Below are positions 6,423 to 7,423 of a stretch of 7,423 nucleotides of DNA, piece after piece. The stretch is from Cypionkella sp. (GTDB lineage: Bacteria; Pseudomonadota; Alphaproteobacteria; Rhodobacterales; Rhodobacteraceae): NCBI GenBank assembly GCA_018063485.1, contig JAGPBG010000100.1, forward strand, positions 1 through 7,423, written 5' to 3'. Position 1 is the stretch's first letter. Every line of letters begins with the position of its first letter. The position numbers and the translations under genes are program-made. The notes beneath the pieces are model-generated. The model searched no databases. It saw only the letters and a program-made list of their open reading frames with translations, and was not told the DNA's origin.

Positions 6423-6890
6423 TTGCCCAAGCCGGTGATCACTCGTGAAAGCCCGATGGGGCCGGATCTGGCGCTGCTGATGCAGCGCCACTCCATTGAT
6501 ATGTGGGCCGAAACCCCGCCTGAAAGCGTCCATATGATGGATGCCTCGCAACTGGCGATCCCCGAAGTGGCGTTTTATGTGTTGCGTGAGGACGGTCAGG
6601 CGTTGGCAATGGGGGCTTTCAAGCAACTGACCGATGGCCATGGTGAGATCAAGTCGATGCATGTGCTGGCCGAGCATCGCGGGCGTGGCTTGTCTGGCCT
6701 GATGGTGCAGCACCTTGTGACCGAGGCGCGGGCGGGCGGCCTTGTGCGGCTCAGCCTTGAGACCGGCTCGCAGCCAATTTTCGCCCCCGCGCGGCGGCTT
6801 TATGAGCGCGCCGGTTTCGCGGAATGTGGCCCGTTCGAGGGCTATCACGCCGACCCCAATTCGGTTTTCATGACGCGCGCCCTTGAGTGA
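6423..6890 (+). CDS. GNAT family N-acetyltransferase
   Basis: The protein has 155 residues, a normal length for a single GNAT domain that transfers acetyl from acetyl-CoA to an amine. The acetyl-CoA-binding motif A is IKSMHVLAEHRGRGLSGLM (77-95), with R86-G87-R88-G89 as the pyrophosphate loop, followed by a helix and SLETG (111-115) and the motif B region ARRLYERAGFAECGPF (123-138). It fits the PPES..MLD-type GNATs common in Rhodobacteraceae, whose substrate I cannot name; TPPESVHMMDASQL is at 31-44. The start is probably TTG at 6423, two bases after the preceding stop, because family similarity appears to begin near VITRESP. GTG at 6435 and ATG at 6456 are alternatives, the latter cutting into the domain. 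The upstream ribosome site is weak, fitting re-initiation by ribosomes leaving the exported-protein gene. Confidence 0.88.
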   Translation: MPKPVITRESPMGPDLALLMQRHSIDMWAETPPESVHMMDASQLAIPEVAFYVLREDGQALAMGAFKQLTDGHGEIKSMHVLAEHRGRGLSGLMVQHLVTEARAGGLVRLSLETGSQPIFAPARRLYERAGFAECGPFEGYHADPNSVFMTRALE

Positions 6891-7056
6891 CAGCTACACC
6901 TGCCTGTCGCAAATGAACCGCCACCTCGGCCCCATGGCGCGACCGGACCGAGCAAAGACAACCCCCTGCTCTTCGCCTGTAAGCCTTTGAAGCCAAAACA
7001 CTCTTAGGGTGACCGGCGTGCGGATTATCAACTGTCTACGGCAGAGTAAAAGTGAG

Positions 7057-7088
7057 CCAAAGGGCAGCGCAAAATGTTGCCGCTTTGG
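7057..7088. repeat. Subterminal inverted repeat in the IS end
   Basis: CCAAAG-GGCA (7057-7066) pairs with TGCC-G-CTTTGG (7078-7088), leaving one bulged G and an 11-base loop. It lies just inside the proposed IS terminus and could be a transposase site or RNA structure. Confidence 0.45.
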
Positions 7089-7168
7089 GGTTTGCAAGAT
7101 TGGCGCGTAGGCGTGCGACAGCCTTCGGGCGAGCGCGCTTGTCACAGAGCAGGCGGTTGCCGGGATGC

Positions 7169-7188
7169 TTTGGCCCTTGAGGGCCAAA
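7169..7188 (-). terminator. Hairpin after istB remnant, terminator-like
   Basis: A perfect 8-bp inverted repeat TTTGGCCC/GGGCCAAA with a 4-base loop lies 22 bp past the istB stop on the - strand. No T-run follows, so it may be a transcription-stop or protective hairpin or a subterminal IS repeat. Confidence 0.4.
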
Positions 7189-7210
7189 CGCTTGCGATGT
7201 TGGTGTGGGG

Positions 7211-7366
7211 TTATGGCTTGTCTTGGCGGGCTTTGCACTGGCGCAGTCGATAGCTTTCGCCGTTCATCTCAAGGCTGTTCACTTGGTGAGTCAACTGATC
7301 CAACAGGGCACCAGTCAAGCGTTCTGACCCGAAGATTTCGGCGAAAATATCCATAGACTGATATCT
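7211..7366 (-). pseudogene. IstB-like transposition helper ATPase, C-terminal remnant
   Basis: On the - strand the frame ending with TAA at 7213-7211 encodes FAEIFGSERLTGALLDQL and then LTHQVNSLEMNGESYRLRQ, the typical C-terminus of IS21-family IstB ATPases (family form: EIFGSERLTGALLDRLTHH, LEMNGESYRL). IstB assists the IstA transposase in target selection. The frame is closed by TGA at 7369-7367, only about 52 codons from the end, and neither of the other two frames upstream of that shows the expected TSNLPFDEW-type residues. The P-loop and the rest of the ATPase would lie beyond the window if present. I read this as a decayed or rearranged copy; a sequencing frameshift is the main alternative. 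Confidence 0.7.
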
Positions 7367-7423
7367 TCATCGGCTTTCATGCGCGACCATATGCCCGGCA
7401 CCGATGTCTTGCAGCAAAAGCCG

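Larger units (their letters stand above)
7033..7423 (-). mobile_element. End of an IS21-like insertion sequence, cut by the window edge
   Basis: The proposed outer end begins TGTCTACGGCAGAGTAAAAG at 7033. The TGT terminus and the following AGTAAAAGTGAGCCA-type bases resemble ends of IS21-family elements as I remember them. Inside are inverted repeats, then the C-terminal part of an IstB-like ATPase transcribed toward this end, which matches IS21 gene order (istA, istB, right end). The other end, istA and any target duplication are beyond the window. The exact boundary is an inference. Confidence 0.6.

Noticed and set aside
6894..7238. 114-codon - strand frame at the IS end
   Set aside because: It runs through the proposed IS boundary and hairpins and in a different frame from the recognisable IstB remnant.

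Overview
The window looks like a chromosomal segment of an alphaproteobacterium, most likely of the Rhodobacteraceae/Roseobacter group. This rests on the GC-rich coding sequence, an NDUFS4-type accessory subunit of respiratory complex I (an alphaproteobacterial and mitochondrial family), and regulatory sites of alphaproteobacterial type (a LexA-like GTTC-N7-GTTC box and a CtrA-like TTAA-N7-TTAA box). The assignment comes from recognising gene families, not from a database search.

Left part (1-2079, + strand). First is a response regulator (101-1135) with an intact receiver domain and a C-terminal half without a DNA-binding motif; that half resembles a decayed GGDEF fold. A 292-bp gap with repeats and a CtrA-like box follows. 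Then come a small lipoprotein (1428-1715) and a small antibiotic-biosynthesis-monooxygenase (ABM) fold protein (1762-2079), which are probably co-transcribed.

Middle (2086-4269, - strand). uvrB encodes the damage-verifying subunit of UvrABC excision repair and converges on the ABM gene with only 6 bp between stop codons. Its upstream region (4270-4614) is a 345-bp divergent intergenic stretch. It holds a near-consensus SOS box 25 bp from the uvrB start and, nearer the opposite gene, two back-to-back hairpins that could end a short transcript or form a leader.

Right part (4615-6890, + strand). Three genes lie close together: the complex I accessory subunit, a cysteine-free exported protein of unknown function, and a GNAT acetyltransferase that starts two bases after the previous stop, probably at a TTG codon. 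They may form one transcription unit, but only the last two look tightly coupled.

Right end (about 7033-7423). This is the end of an IS21-like insertion sequence, with a TGT terminus, subterminal inverted repeats and the C-terminal 47 codons of an IstB-type helper ATPase on the - strand. The reading frame is closed by a stop just upstream of the recognisable part, so the copy looks damaged.

Most of the window is ordinary core genome. I did not find a convincing new multi-gene system. The points most worth checking are the receiver/degenerate GGDEF-like protein, the CtrA-like and LexA-like boxes, and the structured 4415-4569 region.
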